NCBI RefSeq assembly: GCF_013204795.1 | Contig: NZ_JABMKW010000016.1 | Coordinates: 558,001 to 622,000 of the forward strand | Length of the DNA: 64,000 nt | Direction: 5' to 3' | Origin: Pedobacter panaciterrae | GTDB lineage: Bacteria > Bacteroidota > Bacteroidia > Sphingobacteriales > Sphingobacteriaceae | Shown here: one piece after another, positions 45,240 through 53,553 of the stretch | Layout: every line of letters starts with the position of its first letter | How positions within the stretch are numbered: the first letter of the stretch is position 1 | Notes under the pieces: model-generated | What the model was told of the DNA's origin: nothing | What the model saw: the letters and a program-made list of their open reading frames with translations, nothing else | Databases searched by the model: none | Translations under genes and position numbers: made by a program

Positions 45240-45508
45240 AATAACTTTTGCATCATGACAAATACTTAACAATATCAGGTCTGACCGTCCAAATCAGACG
45301 TATAGTCGGGACCGCTTGCGCACTGTGAATTAATTATCACGGCTGATGCATTCACTGCCAGATCAATTTGATAAGTGATATTGTAATATTTAAGCTAATT
45401 CAATAAGTATACCCATTACACAAACAATTAATTACCAGCACTTTGCATTGAAAAACTTTTTTAATCCTTTCGGGATTTCGGTAATTAGCGAAATAGATCG
45501 ATAACAAT

Positions 45509-45721
45509 ATGTTCCATACCCTGGCAACATCAATCATGGATGACCTGAAGTCGTAAACAGATGAGCAATTCGGTTCAAACCTTCCGATCGTACCTGATTC
45601 AGATGGAACTCTGATTATGGAAAGCGAAGGTATTGCAGGCTATCATCACAGGTCCATATTATTGCGATATATCGGCAATTATCGGCATGACAGCTTAACA
45701 GAAGTCGACAACTCCTTTTAA
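45509..45721 (+). pseudogene. glutathione-S-transferase-like remnant
   Basis: A frame starting with ATG at 45509 meets a stop at 45554-45556 and then reads on to a stop at 45719. The second part, FGSNLPIVPDSDGTLIMESE followed by GIAGYH and ILLRYIGNYRHDSLTEVDNS, resembles the thioredoxin-fold half of glutathione S-transferases (LPVL..DG..L.ES.AI.RYI). No C-terminal domain is left. Alternatively the likeness is chance. The rest of 45240-45822 holds activator-like sites and the globin promoter. Confidence 0.35.
45661..45678. promoter_or_regulatory. activator-site candidate U3 (before protoglobin)
   Basis: ATTGCGATATATCGGCAA contains the full CGATATATCG core of the shared palindrome. It lies about 75-90 bases upstream of the sigma54-like promoter at 45749. 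It also falls inside the GST-like remnant, so either the site arose there or one of the two readings is wrong. A longer-spaced variant sits at 45485-45504 (TTAGCGA...ATCGATAA). Confidence 0.5.
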
Positions 45722-45748
45722 TCAACTGTGAATAAGGCACTTATTCAA

Positions 45749-45766
45749 TTGGCATTTATTTAGCAT
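45749..45766 (+). promoter_or_regulatory. sigma54-type promoter of the protoglobin gene
   Basis: TTGGCATTTATTTAGCAT has GG (45751-45752) and GC (45763-45764) separated by ten bases, as in the -24/-12 consensus TGGCAC-N5-TTGC. The start codon is 57 bases downstream of GC. Confidence 0.6.
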
Positions 45767-45822
45767 TAATGAGCTATAGTTAAATAAACAACTGCAAGCC
45801 ATTTTATTAAAATTAATTAAAC

Positions 45823-46398
45823 ATGTCAGAACAAATTAAAGGCTACACCTATGGACACGCCGGCCAGTCACCGGTCAGTTTAGCAGATCTGGATCTGCTG
45901 GAAAAAACTGTATTTTTCACCGAAAACGACGTTAAAAACCTGCAACTGGCAGGTGAAGTACTAAAAGATCAGACCAATGAAATTCTTGATGTGTGGTACG
46001 GATTTGTCGGCAGTCATGAACATCTGCTAAAGTACTTCTCTAAAGGGGATGCCCCTAACCCGAATTATCTTGCTGCCGTCAGAGAGCGTTTCAAACAATG
46101 GATTCTGGATCTTTGTAATAAATCATATGACCAGACCTGGCTGAACTATCAGCATGAAATCGCCTTAAGGCATTTGGTTAAAAAGAATGTGACTGATGGC
46201 GTTGATGCAGAGCCCTTTGTAAACTACCGGTACATGATTGCTTTTATCTATCCGATAACGATAACCATCAGAGGATTTTTAGCCAATGGCGGAAATGAGC
46301 AATCAGTGGTTGAAGACATGTATAATGCCTGGTTCAAAGCCATTGTACTTACCACCATTCTCTGGACATACCCCTATATTAAGGAAGATAAATTCTAA
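45823..46398 (+). CDS. protoglobin
   Basis: A 191-residue protein that begins IKGYTYGHAGQSPVSLADLD as protoglobins do. The globin helices follow: FTENDVKNLQLAGEVLKDQT, WYGFVGSHEHLLKYFS, RFKQWILDLCNKSYDQTWLN and YQHEIALRHL, whose His (near residue 112) in the F-helix region is the likely haem ligand. It ends MYNAWFKAIVLTTILWTYPY. Protoglobins bind oxygen, CO and NO in the cytoplasm; sensing or NO detoxification is possible. Its own sigma54-like promoter places it in the regulon of 50649. Confidence 0.88.
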   Translation: MSEQIKGYTYGHAGQSPVSLADLDLLEKTVFFTENDVKNLQLAGEVLKDQTNEILDVWYGFVGSHEHLLKYFSKGDAPNPNYLAAVRERFKQWILDLCNKSYDQTWLNYQHEIALRHLVKKNVTDGVDAEPFVNYRYMIAFIYPITITIRGFLANGGNEQSVVEDMYNAWFKAIVLTTILWTYPYIKEDKF

Positions 46399-46481
46399 GA
46401 ACCTGAATCCCTTCTCGAAAACAAGAATCCGGGTCTGCAATCCAAAAAAGCAGCCCGGTTTGTGATGTATTTTGCAAATCA

Positions 46482-47267
46482 TCAATAAATACGGGTGCGC
46501 AAACCCGCCATTAAAAAGCAGGTTCTGTCTTTCGTGTCAGCATGATTTCGCAATGCCATTTTCAATGCTGATTCCTTCTGGTGAAAATGGCTCCATCCAC
46601 TGGAATGTACCGGGTAAACCTTAGCGGGCTGCAGCACTTGTACAGCTTTAATCAATCCTTCCGCGTCCATCGTATAGAGTCCACCACCGGTGAGGTATTT
46701 GAACTGCACCCCGCCAACATTGAATACTCCGACATCAATTTTGAAGCGACGAGCCACCTCATAGATTCCTTTAAAAAAAACAGTGTCCCCCGCAATATAG
46801 ATTACCCCATCCTTTTGGTCCCGGTAACTAATAATAAAGCCGATCACCTCTCCGGAAACGAATTCCGGTACCCACCAGGGACGATGCCGGGCCGGGGTAG
46901 CTGTAATCATTAGGCCGGGCACCCGCAAATCCTCCACTGAATAGCTTTCCCACACCCTGAGTCCGGTGATCCCTGGGATCGACCTGCTCGCTGAAACGGT
47001 AGACAAAATGCAACGAGTGGTGTCGAGATATTTTCTTCCTTCAATATCCAGATTGTCTTTATGCTGGTGATGACTGAGTAAAACAAGGTCAACATCCCCA
47101 AGATCCTCGCGAAGCATTCCCGGGCTACTAAGTTTCCTGGAAATTGCACCAAAGCCATGATGGTACAATTTTCCTGCCTGATCCAGGGTCGGATCTGTCA
47201 GTATGCGAAAACCGTTGAGCTCTAAAAGTACACAAGCGGTGTCAATATGAGTGATATGGAGTTCCAT
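46482..47267 (-). CDS. UlaG-like metallo-beta-lactamase fold hydrolase
   Basis: A 261-residue protein. The metal motif is SHHQHKDNLD near residue 66, i.e. HxHxD with Asn where HxHxDH has the last His, as seen in part of this family. Later metal ligands are in TPARHRPWW near residue 128 and IYIAGDTVFFKG near 157, with YPVHSSGWSHFH near 219. Substrate is unknown; these enzymes cleave lactones or phosphoesters. It is the last gene of a three-gene unit that starts with OsmC. Confidence 0.85.
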   Translation of the reverse strand: MELHITHIDTACVLLELNGFRILTDPTLDQAGKLYHHGFGAISRKLSSPGMLREDLGDVDLVLLSHHQHKDNLDIEGRKYLDTTRCILSTVSASRSIPGITGLRVWESYSVEDLRVPGLMITATPARHRPWWVPEFVSGEVIGFIISYRDQKDGVIYIAGDTVFFKGIYEVARRFKIDVGVFNVGGVQFKYLTGGGLYTMDAEGLIKAVQVLQPAKVYPVHSSGWSHFHQKESALKMALRNHADTKDRTCFLMAGLRTRIY

Positions 47268-47285
47268 GATCTTATTTCTGATTGG

Positions 47286-47603
47286 TTAATAAGCTTGAAA
47301 AGTAGAGCATTGTAGTGGGCTTTCATCCCGAACCGCCTGTGGATAAATCAAGATGAGCTGTGCGCATTCGGACAACAACAAACCTCTGTCTCCTAATAAT
47401 GTTTCAACGGTATGGATATACCTGAACTTTCTGCTCAGCTGATCAAAAGCTTGGTCTACCAGTATGACCACTACGCTTTCGGACGAAAAAATCCGGTTAT
47501 CCTGGACGCAGGTTAGCTGGCCAGGTCGCTCCACAACAAAATCCAGTTCATAACCTATGTTGTGAAGATCGATTACCTTTCTGGCTAATAAACAGTTCAT
47601 CAT
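47286..47603 (-). CDS. hypothetical 105-residue protein
   Basis: The protein begins MMNCLLARKVIDLHNIGYEL and has the beta-rich FVVERPGQLTCVQDNRIFSS, VVVILVDQAFDQLSRKFRYI and LILIYPQAVRDESPLQC, with four Cys. I do not recognise it. It is 18 bases upstream of the metallo-beta-lactamase-fold gene and 50 bases downstream of OsmC on the same strand, so it belongs to that operon. Confidence 0.6.
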   Translation of the reverse strand: MMNCLLARKVIDLHNIGYELDFVVERPGQLTCVQDNRIFSSESVVVILVDQAFDQLSRKFRYIHTVETLLGDRGLLLSECAQLILIYPQAVRDESPLQCSTFQAY

Positions 47604-47653
47604 TTGCGTTCTCTATTTCGACTGAAGCGATTTCTGTCCAATTTGACCAATGA

Positions 47654-48079
47654 TCAGTTGCCTCCGTAAATAACTGTTAAACTGATTGGCACGCTCAACG
47701 CTTTGGAGACAATGCAGTGGGCCTTAGCCTCCTCGGCAATCTTGATAAATAAATCTGCTGATACCCCTTCAATAGCATCTGCTTTAAGATTTAAAAGTAT
47801 GCCGGTGATACTTAGTGCCCCCATATCCAGATCCAGGATTGCCTCGGTGTCCAGGTTACCTGCGACAAATCCAGCCTCTGTCAATGCTGCGCTGACCGCC
47901 ATGGTAAAGCAGCCAGCGTCAGCCGCTGCGATGAGTTCTTCCGGATTGGTTCCGATCCCCTCCTGGAAGCGGGTTTTAAACGAGTATTGGGTAGCATCCA
48001 ATACCTTACTTTGACTTGATAGGATTCCACTTCCTGAGGTAAGATCCCCATTCCAATGTGCATTTGCTGTTCTTTTCAT
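47654..48079 (-). CDS. OsmC/Ohr-type peroxiredoxin
   Basis: A 141-residue protein with the OsmC pattern: starts MKRTANAHWNGDLTSGSGIL, the peroxidatic Cys in ELIAAADAGCFTMAVSAAL near residue 59 and the resolving Cys in KIAEEAKAHCIVSKAL near residue 123. These enzymes reduce organic peroxides in the cytoplasm. It heads the OsmC-47286-46482 operon, with a sigma54-like promoter 41-55 bases upstream. Confidence 0.92.
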   Translation of the reverse strand: MKRTANAHWNGDLTSGSGILSSQSKVLDATQYSFKTRFQEGIGTNPEELIAAADAGCFTMAVSAALTEAGFVAGNLDTEAILDLDMGALSITGILLNLKADAIEGVSADLFIKIAEEAKAHCIVSKALSVPISLTVIYGGN

Positions 48080-48118
48080 GTTGTTTTTATTTGATGAATG
48101 ATATGTAATTAATTGAGT

Positions 48119-48135
48119 TGCTTTAAATTAACCTG
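48119..48135 (-). promoter_or_regulatory. sigma54-like promoter before OsmC
   Basis: On the minus strand CAGGTTAATTTAAAGCAA has GG (48133-48132) and GC (48121-48120) ten bases apart. The -12 side is good, the -24 side weaker than TGGCAC. It lies 41 bases before the OsmC start. Confidence 0.45.
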
Positions 48136-48147
48136 TATCAATTAAGG

Positions 48148-48258
48148 CTAAGGGCGCAGCCAGTTCAGGATATAATCCGCATTCTCTGTCCATGGGCTTG
48201 CTAATGGGAATACAAAAGCAAGCGATTTTGGCATATGCAGTCTGGTGAAATTCTTCAT
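48148..48258 (-). pseudogene. 3' remnant of an alpha/beta hydrolase
   Basis: From an ATG at 48258 the minus strand reads 36 codons to a TAG: MKNFTRLHMPKSLAFVFPLA, then SPWTENADYILNWLRP. The end matches the C-terminus of the hydrolase at 54109 (DADYILDWLNNQ) and of its family, in which a His precedes this region. Only the last helix is left. It suggests a lost fifth hydrolase in the cluster. The surrounding 48080-48634 otherwise holds control sites only. Confidence 0.4.
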
Positions 48259-48363
48259 GTCTGGATACTTTGAGTGTCAATGAATCAGGTCATTTTCAAT
48301 ATTGATACCAAAACAACAACACACTGTATTTCAACGTCTTAAACATAATACAAGGAAAATTAA

Positions 48364-48381
48364 TTGCCGATATTCCGCTAA
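48364..48381. promoter_or_regulatory. activator-site candidate U4
   Basis: TTGCCGATATTCCGCTAA matches TTRSCGATATATCGSYAA in 16 of 18 positions. It lies between the divergent OsmC and hydrolase-2 units. Confidence 0.55.
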
Positions 48382-48521
48382 ATATTGAAGAAGACTGCTG
48401 ACCATACATTTTCATCATTACCAGTTCGTGTAAAACCGGCTAGTTTAGCAAAAAAGCCATCCAGCATCTACAGCGACATGAACCATTCGCTGATGGATCA
48501 GCCGATCACATTATTCGGCAA

Positions 48522-48539
48522 TTGCTGATATATCAATAG
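48522..48539. promoter_or_regulatory. activator-site candidate U5
   Basis: TTGCTGATATATCAATAG matches the shared palindrome in 14 of 18 positions. It is about 55-70 bases upstream of the sigma54-like element at 48592. Confidence 0.5.
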
Positions 48540-48591
48540 CGGACACGACTAATGTTATGCGCAAAAACCTGTAAATCAATAGATTGTTTAA

Positions 48592-48608
48592 TTGGCCTTG
48601 TTATGGAA
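48592..48608 (+). promoter_or_regulatory. sigma54-like promoter before hydrolase 2
   Basis: TTGGCCTTGTTATGGAA has TTGGC and, after ten bases, GA in the -12 place. The same GA variant is found before hydrolase 3. The start codon is 28 bases beyond. Confidence 0.4.
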
Positions 48609-48634
48609 TAGTAAGTTCAAAACAACTTCTCACT

Positions 48635-49486
48635 ATGGCTATATCTTTAGAGGCTGCACTATCCGCACCAAATCAATTCGTAACCACCCAGAGTGGAAAA
48701 ATCGCTTATCGCGTCCTAGGTGAAGGGAAACCGCTGGTATTGTGCAACCGCTTCCGGGGCACACTGGATACCTGGGATCCCAAATTCATTAGTCATCTGG
48801 CAAAAGAATACCAGGTTATACTGTTCGACTACCATGGGATAGGATTGTCTGAAGGGACACACCAAACTACCGCAGAAGCACTCAGCAAGGATTTGAAGCT
48901 TTTTATTGAATCCTTAAAGGTCGGCCAAGTAATCCTTGGTGGCTGGTCTTATGGGGGCTTGGTCGCCCAGTCCTTTGCTGTGATCTACCCAGAAATGATC
49001 ACGCATCTGTTAGTGATAGGATCAAATCCGCCTGGCAATAATCCCGTACCACCGGAACAGATTTTCTTTGATACGGCGCTAAAACCCGTTAATGATTTTC
49101 AGGATGAGCTCATCCTCTTTTTCGAGCCGGCATCACCGGTCAGCGTTGCGTTGGCGGAAGCATCACACCAACGAATTGCTTTAAGAACATCTGACCTAGA
49201 CGTCTCGGTGAAGCCCGAACAGTTCAACAATTATTTCTTGGGCGGGGCATCCTTTAAAGAAGACCTGCTTAACACCCGGCAAAACCTGTATCAATCAAAT
49301 CTTCCCGTCCTGGTGGTGATGGGAGACCATGATCCCAGTTTTCCTGTCGAGAATTGGTTTCCCATGGTTAAAAATTCAGAAAACATGCAACTGGTTATTT
49401 TGTCCAGGACCGGCCATGGCCCGCAGCATCAATATCCTAGACTCGTCGCCGGGTACATCAGGAAGTTTATCGACAACGCTAAATAA
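48635..49486 (+). CDS. alpha/beta hydrolase 2
   Basis: The ATG at 48635 (MAISLEAALSAPNQFVTTQS) is chosen; the frame is open 17 codons upstream through the presumed promoter. The 283-residue protein has PLVLCNRFRGTLDTWDP (NRFRG in the oxyanion place), the elbow LGGWSYGGLV near residue 103, the acid VMGDHDPSFPVENW and the His RTGHGPQHQYP. No signal peptide, unlike its paralogue at 42322, so the pair could act on one substrate in two compartments. It heads a unit with the isochorismatase-like and SRPBCC-like genes. Confidence 0.85.
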   Translation: MAISLEAALSAPNQFVTTQSGKIAYRVLGEGKPLVLCNRFRGTLDTWDPKFISHLAKEYQVILFDYHGIGLSEGTHQTTAEALSKDLKLFIESLKVGQVILGGWSYGGLVAQSFAVIYPEMITHLLVIGSNPPGNNPVPPEQIFFDTALKPVNDFQDELILFFEPASPVSVALAEASHQRIALRTSDLDVSVKPEQFNNYFLGGASFKEDLLNTRQNLYQSNLPVLVVMGDHDPSFPVENWFPMVKNSENMQLVILSRTGHGPQHQYPRLVAGYIRKFIDNAK

Positions 49487-49497
49487 AAAACATCATC

Positions 49498-50112
49498 ATG
49501 ACAAATACAGCAAAAAAAACCGCACTGATTTTAGTTGACCCCTTTAATGATTTTTTATCCGAAGGTGGGAAATTATGGGAAAGTGCCCGGGAGACTGTCC
49601 AGGGAAACAATTTAGTAGATAATATTAAAAAGTTGTTGTCAGCTGCCCGAGCAGCAGGTATCCAGGTCATTTATGCCCCTCATCACCACACCACTGTTAG
49701 CGATTACCAAAACTGGCGCATACTCTCCCCATCACATCAGGGAAGCAAAAACCTTATGCTTTTTGAGAAAGGAAGCTGGGGAGCCGAGTTTCACCCTGAG
49801 CTGATTCCTGAAGAAGGTGACCTGATCGCACAAAACCATTGGACAGCGAGTGGATTCGCTAATACAGACCTCGATTTCCTGTTGAAACAGCACGGTATCG
49901 AGGCCGTTATTATCACCGGGATGCGGGCTAATACCTGCATCGACTCCACCGCGAGATACGCGGTGGAGCTGGGCTACCATGTAACCCTGATCAGTGATGC
50001 CATAGCGGCGTTCAACTGGCAGGAGGTTAAGGCAGTAGTAGAAATCACTTTTCCGAATTATGGACATTCGTTAATGACTACAGATCTTTTCGTAGACTCT
50101 ATAAACCGCTAA
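49498..50112 (+). CDS. isochorismatase-like cysteine hydrolase
   Basis: A 204-residue protein. The catalytic Asp is in ALILVDPFNDFLSEGG near residue 13, and the nucleophile Cys in ITGMRANTCIDSTARYAVEL near residue 146; a Lys in FEKGSWGAEF is near residue 85. The ending VTLISDAIAAF is conserved. Members hydrolyse isochorismate, nicotinamide or other amides; HHHTTVSDYQNW is a more specific feature of a subgroup I cannot name. It lies 11 bases after hydrolase 2. Confidence 0.88.
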   Translation: MTNTAKKTALILVDPFNDFLSEGGKLWESARETVQGNNLVDNIKKLLSAARAAGIQVIYAPHHHTTVSDYQNWRILSPSHQGSKNLMLFEKGSWGAEFHPELIPEEGDLIAQNHWTASGFANTDLDFLLKQHGIEAVIITGMRANTCIDSTARYAVELGYHVTLISDAIAAFNWQEVKAVVEITFPNYGHSLMTTDLFVDSINR

Positions 50113-50115
50113 CCC

Positions 50116-50646
50116 ATGGAGATCATCACACAAAGTAGCGCCACGGCAACGATAAATGCCCCTGCAGCTGCAATAGATATTACCGATTGGCTTTTTAAGT
50201 TATCAGATTTGGAGTACCAGGCATGCTCAAAGGCACATGTAGCCTGCGGGTCGACCATGGATATAAACGGAAAACGTGTATCTATTAATGTAGAAAATGT
50301 CGCAGGAAACTTACTGGTGCAACATTATCAGGAAGAAATCAGTGAGCGGTCCAATTGCAGGGTAAATTCGATCTCCGATTCATTTTCGGAACTTGGAGTC
50401 ACCAAACTTGGAATTACCTGGGAACTGACCATCAACAGGTTAACAGAGAAAACCAGCGAACTGGAAAACAAGGTGACCATCCTTATTACGGATGAGTTTG
50501 GAGCATTACTCAAACGGAACGATACCCAGGTTACAGACGCAATCAAATTAGGAATGTCAAAAAATGTCGCTGAGCATAATCTGGAAGAAACCCCTCTTTT
50601 TGCTAAAGATATCGAACGCAAGGCCTTATCAGGACAATGGGCCTAA
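50116..50646 (+). CDS. hypothetical protein, SRPBCC-like fold (tentative)
   Basis: A 176-residue soluble protein beginning MEIITQSSATATINAPAAAI, which with ITDWLFKLSDLEYQACSKAH and VENVAGNLLVQHYQEEISER suggests a START/SRPBCC-type lipid- or ligand-binding fold. The C-terminal third (DAIKLGMSKNVAEHNLEETP) is helical. It starts 3 bases after the isochorismatase-like gene, so it is surely co-translated. Function unknown; the fold is a guess from pattern only. Confidence 0.5.
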   Translation: MEIITQSSATATINAPAAAIDITDWLFKLSDLEYQACSKAHVACGSTMDINGKRVSINVENVAGNLLVQHYQEEISERSNCRVNSISDSFSELGVTKLGITWELTINRLTEKTSELENKVTILITDEFGALLKRNDTQVTDAIKLGMSKNVAEHNLEETPLFAKDIERKALSGQWA

Positions 50647-50648
50647 GG

Positions 50649-52031
50649 TTAGGGATTGTAGATCTGAGCTTTGGTAATGCCATATTTTTTTATCCTTGAA
50701 GTCAGCGTAGAGTAAGGGAGGTCCAATATTTCAGCAGCACCCCCAGGCCCTGAGAGTTTGCCATTACAACGTTTGAGCACAGCAACGATATGGTCAATTT
50801 CGTTTTGCCGGATCGTCTTTAGTCCCTCAGCTTCCCTGAGATCAATCATCGAAGCCGAGGGAATATTGGATAGAAAGACCTCGGTAATCACCTCACCTTT
50901 ATTCAACAATACACTTCTTTCAATCATATGTTCCAGTTCTCGGATGTTACCCGGCCAGGAATAATCCAGCATCTGCTCCGCTACCCGATCCGAGATTCCG
51001 ATAAACTTTTTACCCATGATCCTACTGTATTGCTGTAAAAAATGCAGGGCGAGTAATGGCACATCTTCCTTTCGTTCCCTTAATGCAGGCATATGGATCG
51101 GAAAGACATTTAACCGGTAGTAAAGGTCTATCCGGAACCTCCCTTCGGCCACTTCTTTTTCCAGATTCCTGTTGGTAGCAGCAATAAACCTCACATTTAT
51201 TTTAATCGAACCCCTTCCCCCGATTCTGTCAATCTCTTTTTCCTGGAGCACGCGCAGCAACTTGGCCTGAAGGTCAAGCGGCAGTTCTCCAATTTCATCC
51301 AAAAAAATAGTGCCGTCCTGTGCAAGCTCAAATTTACCGATCCTCGTTTCGTTTGCTCCCGAAAAAGATCCCTTCTCAAAACCGAACAATTCTGATTCAA
51401 TCAACGTAGCCGGCAATACCGCGCAATTCACCTTGATCAATGGCTTGTTCCTCCTGGAGGAATGTTCGTGGATACACTCCACAATTCTTTCTTTCCCAGT
51501 GCCGCTTTCACCACTAATCAACACTGAGGTATCTGCAGGTGCAACGATCCTGACCAGTTCCAGCGCTTTCGCCAATTGTTTACTTTCCCCCACAATACCC
51601 CGAAAATCAGCGATTTCCTTGCTTTTATGCACTTTGCTTTCCTGACGCTGGATAGTCAGCTTTTGCTCATGCAGGTATTGTGCGATGTCAAGAGTAGCCA
51701 GGACATCCTTTTCCCTGAACGGCTTGACCAGGAATCCATAAGGCTGGGTCTCTTTTGCAGAAGCGAAAATCGCCTTATTGGAGTTCGCTGATAGATACAC
51801 AAATGCGATGTTCTTTTCCCTTAACACCTTTGCCAGGTCTATTCCGGTTTGTTTGCCTTTCAGAAAAATATCGAGGAGCACAAGTGCAGGTCGTTCCTGT
51901 TTGACTACTTCCAGAGCAAGGCCAAAGGAATTTGCAATTGTACACACGTGATAACCATTACGCTCCAATATCATTTGCAGGTTATTGGCCTCTATAAATT
52001 CATCTTCTACAATGAGTATGCGTTTTTCCAT
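50649..52031 (-). CDS. sigma54-dependent response regulator (NtrC family)
   Basis: A 460-residue protein in three parts. Receiver domain residues 4-120, phosphoacceptor Asp-54 in ALVLLDIFLKG. AAA+ domain about 145-380 with Walker A SGESGTGKERIVECIHEHSS, the sigma54-contact loop ELFGFEKGSFSGANE, Walker B DGTIFLDEIGELP and RFIAATNRNLEKEVAEGRFR. The contact loop is GSFSGA where GAFTGA is usual. A Fis-type helix-turn-helix ends it (GPGGAAEILDLPYSTLTSRI). It should activate sigma54 promoters from the palindromes near TTRSCGATATATCGSYAA found in its neighbourhood. Its 3' end is 3 bases from the convergent gene at 50116. Confidence 0.93.
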   Translation of the reverse strand: MEKRILIVEDEFIEANNLQMILERNGYHVCTIANSFGLALEVVKQERPALVLLDIFLKGKQTGIDLAKVLREKNIAFVYLSANSNKAIFASAKETQPYGFLVKPFREKDVLATLDIAQYLHEQKLTIQRQESKVHKSKEIADFRGIVGESKQLAKALELVRIVAPADTSVLISGESGTGKERIVECIHEHSSRRNKPLIKVNCAVLPATLIESELFGFEKGSFSGANETRIGKFELAQDGTIFLDEIGELPLDLQAKLLRVLQEKEIDRIGGRGSIKINVRFIAATNRNLEKEVAEGRFRIDLYYRLNVFPIHMPALRERKEDVPLLALHFLQQYSRIMGKKFIGISDRVAEQMLDYSWPGNIRELEHMIERSVLLNKGEVITEVFLSNIPSASMIDLREAEGLKTIRQNEIDHIVAVLKRCNGKLSGPGGAAEILDLPYSTLTSRIKKYGITKAQIYNP

Positions 52032-52171
52032 TTTTACACGAGTTACACTTACCGCTGCCCAGCAAAAGCCCTGCCTTGAATTCCCGGCCAGTGATAAAGC
52101 CTGTTAAGAGCTTTAAATTAAGAAAAAAGGACGATATTCACTAATCATCGCCAATTCCATAACTATTCAAA

Positions 52172-52189
52172 TTAGCGACATATCGCTAA
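52172..52189. promoter_or_regulatory. activator-site candidate U6
   Basis: TTAGCGACATATCGCTAA matches the shared palindrome in 17 of 18 positions and is a near-perfect inverted repeat. It lies between the divergent regulator and hydrolase-3 genes, so it may serve both. A half site (ATCGCCAA) is at 52147-52154. Confidence 0.65.
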
Positions 52190-52258
52190 ATACTAAGCGA
52201 TTGCCCCGCATATTAGCAGCCTCGGTAAGCACCTCAACTTCCAGCATAGCTTAATCAA

Positions 52259-52276
52259 TTGTCGATATATCGTCAG
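52259..52276. promoter_or_regulatory. activator-site candidate U7
   Basis: TTGTCGATATATCGTCAG carries the full CGATATATCG core. It is about 50-70 bases upstream of the sigma54-like promoter at 52327. Confidence 0.6.
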
Positions 52277-52326
52277 TAAAAAACACAAATTACAATTAAA
52301 CAACTGATTTACAAATAGTTAAAAAC

Positions 52327-52343
52327 ATGGCACCAGCTTTGAA
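52327..52343 (+). promoter_or_regulatory. sigma54-type promoter before hydrolase 3
   Basis: ATGGCACCAGCTTTGAA contains the consensus TGGCAC, five bases, then TTGA; GG and GA are ten bases apart. Only the final C of TTGC differs. The start codon follows after 48 bases. Confidence 0.6.
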
Positions 52344-52390
52344 ATCATACGCTCAGTACAACTGCATTCTCTTCTTAAACTTTAAATCAA

Positions 52391-53455
52391 ATGAAAACAA
52401 TTAACAACTACTTCTTGATCAGTGCCAAAAGGATTCTGGTACTGATCACAATCTTTTTACTTGCATTAACAGGCTTTCCGTCTTTTGCACAGGTAAAAGA
52501 CTGGTCAACTGATGACCGAATCAGTAGCGGTACCAAAGAATTTCTGAAAATCCTGAATAACGGCGGGCCCGCCCTTGAGTCCCTCTCTACAGATCAAATG
52601 CGTCTTGTTCTGGTTAATGCCCAAAAAGCAGTAAAAGTAGATCTTTCCGGCGTCACTACCAGTGAAAAAACAATCAGTTCAGATGGGTACAAGATCCTGA
52701 TCCATATTGTTAAACCCATCGGTGCAAAACCGGGGATTCCGGTCTTTGTGTTTACCCATGGCGGTGGATGGATCCTCGGTGACTTCCCAACCCATCAACG
52801 CATGGTACGGGATCTGGTAGTCAGGTCTGGCGTTGCAGCAGTATTTGTCAATTATACCAGGACCCCGGAAGCAAAATATCCACAGGCACTGAACGAAAGT
52901 TATGCGGTAACTAAATGGGTCGCCGAACATGGTACCGAAATTGGAGTTAACGGTAAAAATCTCGCTATTGTCGGCAATAGTGTCGGGGGAAACCTGGCTA
53001 CAGCCACCGCCCTGATGGCAAAAGCTAAAAACGGCCCGAAAATAAAGCTGCAAATACTGATGTGGCCAACCATCGACACCGACTACAACAGGGAATCCTA
53101 TCAGCAATTTGCAACGGACAGGTTCCTGACCGCTTCACTGATGAAGTTTATGTATGACCTGTACAGCACAGATCCTAATGTGCGTCAGGACATTTATTAC
53201 TCACCCTTGAAGGCAAGTACCTCAGCACTTAGTGGAATGCCCCCGACACTGATACAGGTCGCGGAGAACGATATTCTAAGGGATGAAGGTGAAGCTTATG
53301 GGCGCAAGCTTGACCAGGCAGGAGTAAAAACTACAACCCTTCGATATGATGGAATGATCCATGATTTTGGTCTGCTCAATGGCCTAGCCGAACTTCAGCA
53401 GACCAAAGCACTCTTCGACCATGCCGCGCTAGCACTAAAGACCTATTTGAAATAA
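52391..53455 (+). CDS. exported alpha/beta hydrolase 3 (HSL type)
   Basis: A 354-residue protein with a signal sequence of about 32 residues (RILVLITIFLLALTGFPSFA). The hormone-sensitive-lipase type motif VFVFTHGGGWILGD is near residue 120, the nucleophile elbow IVGNSVGGNLATA near residue 195, the acid in QVAENDILRDEGEAY and the His in YDGMIHDFGLLNG. It is an esterase acting outside the cytoplasm. It is the first gene of a four-gene unit reading to 54891 with a sigma54-type promoter. Confidence 0.9.
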   Translation: MKTINNYFLISAKRILVLITIFLLALTGFPSFAQVKDWSTDDRISSGTKEFLKILNNGGPALESLSTDQMRLVLVNAQKAVKVDLSGVTTSEKTISSDGYKILIHIVKPIGAKPGIPVFVFTHGGGWILGDFPTHQRMVRDLVVRSGVAAVFVNYTRTPEAKYPQALNESYAVTKWVAEHGTEIGVNGKNLAIVGNSVGGNLATATALMAKAKNGPKIKLQILMWPTIDTDYNRESYQQFATDRFLTASLMKFMYDLYSTDPNVRQDIYYSPLKASTSALSGMPPTLIQVAENDILRDEGEAYGRKLDQAGVKTTTLRYDGMIHDFGLLNGLAELQQTKALFDHAALALKTYLK

Positions 53456-53553
53456 AGAAAATGGCGCTAAGATCTTCGCTGCAAAAAACAATAATCAATC
53501 CACATTAATTCACGGCGCATGCTTTGACTTTAAACCAAAAAGACCTAAAACAG

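Noticed and set aside
46482..47267. Loss of the last metal His (HQHKDN) as inactivation of the metallo-beta-lactamase fold protein.
   Set aside because: Asn at this place is, as far as I recall, common in the UlaG-like group, and the other ligands are present.
53461..53553. Frame reading IHGACFDFKPKRPK before the small membrane peptide as a hydrolase start.
   Set aside because: Only an HGACF resemblance, no ATG and a stop soon after; too little to call.
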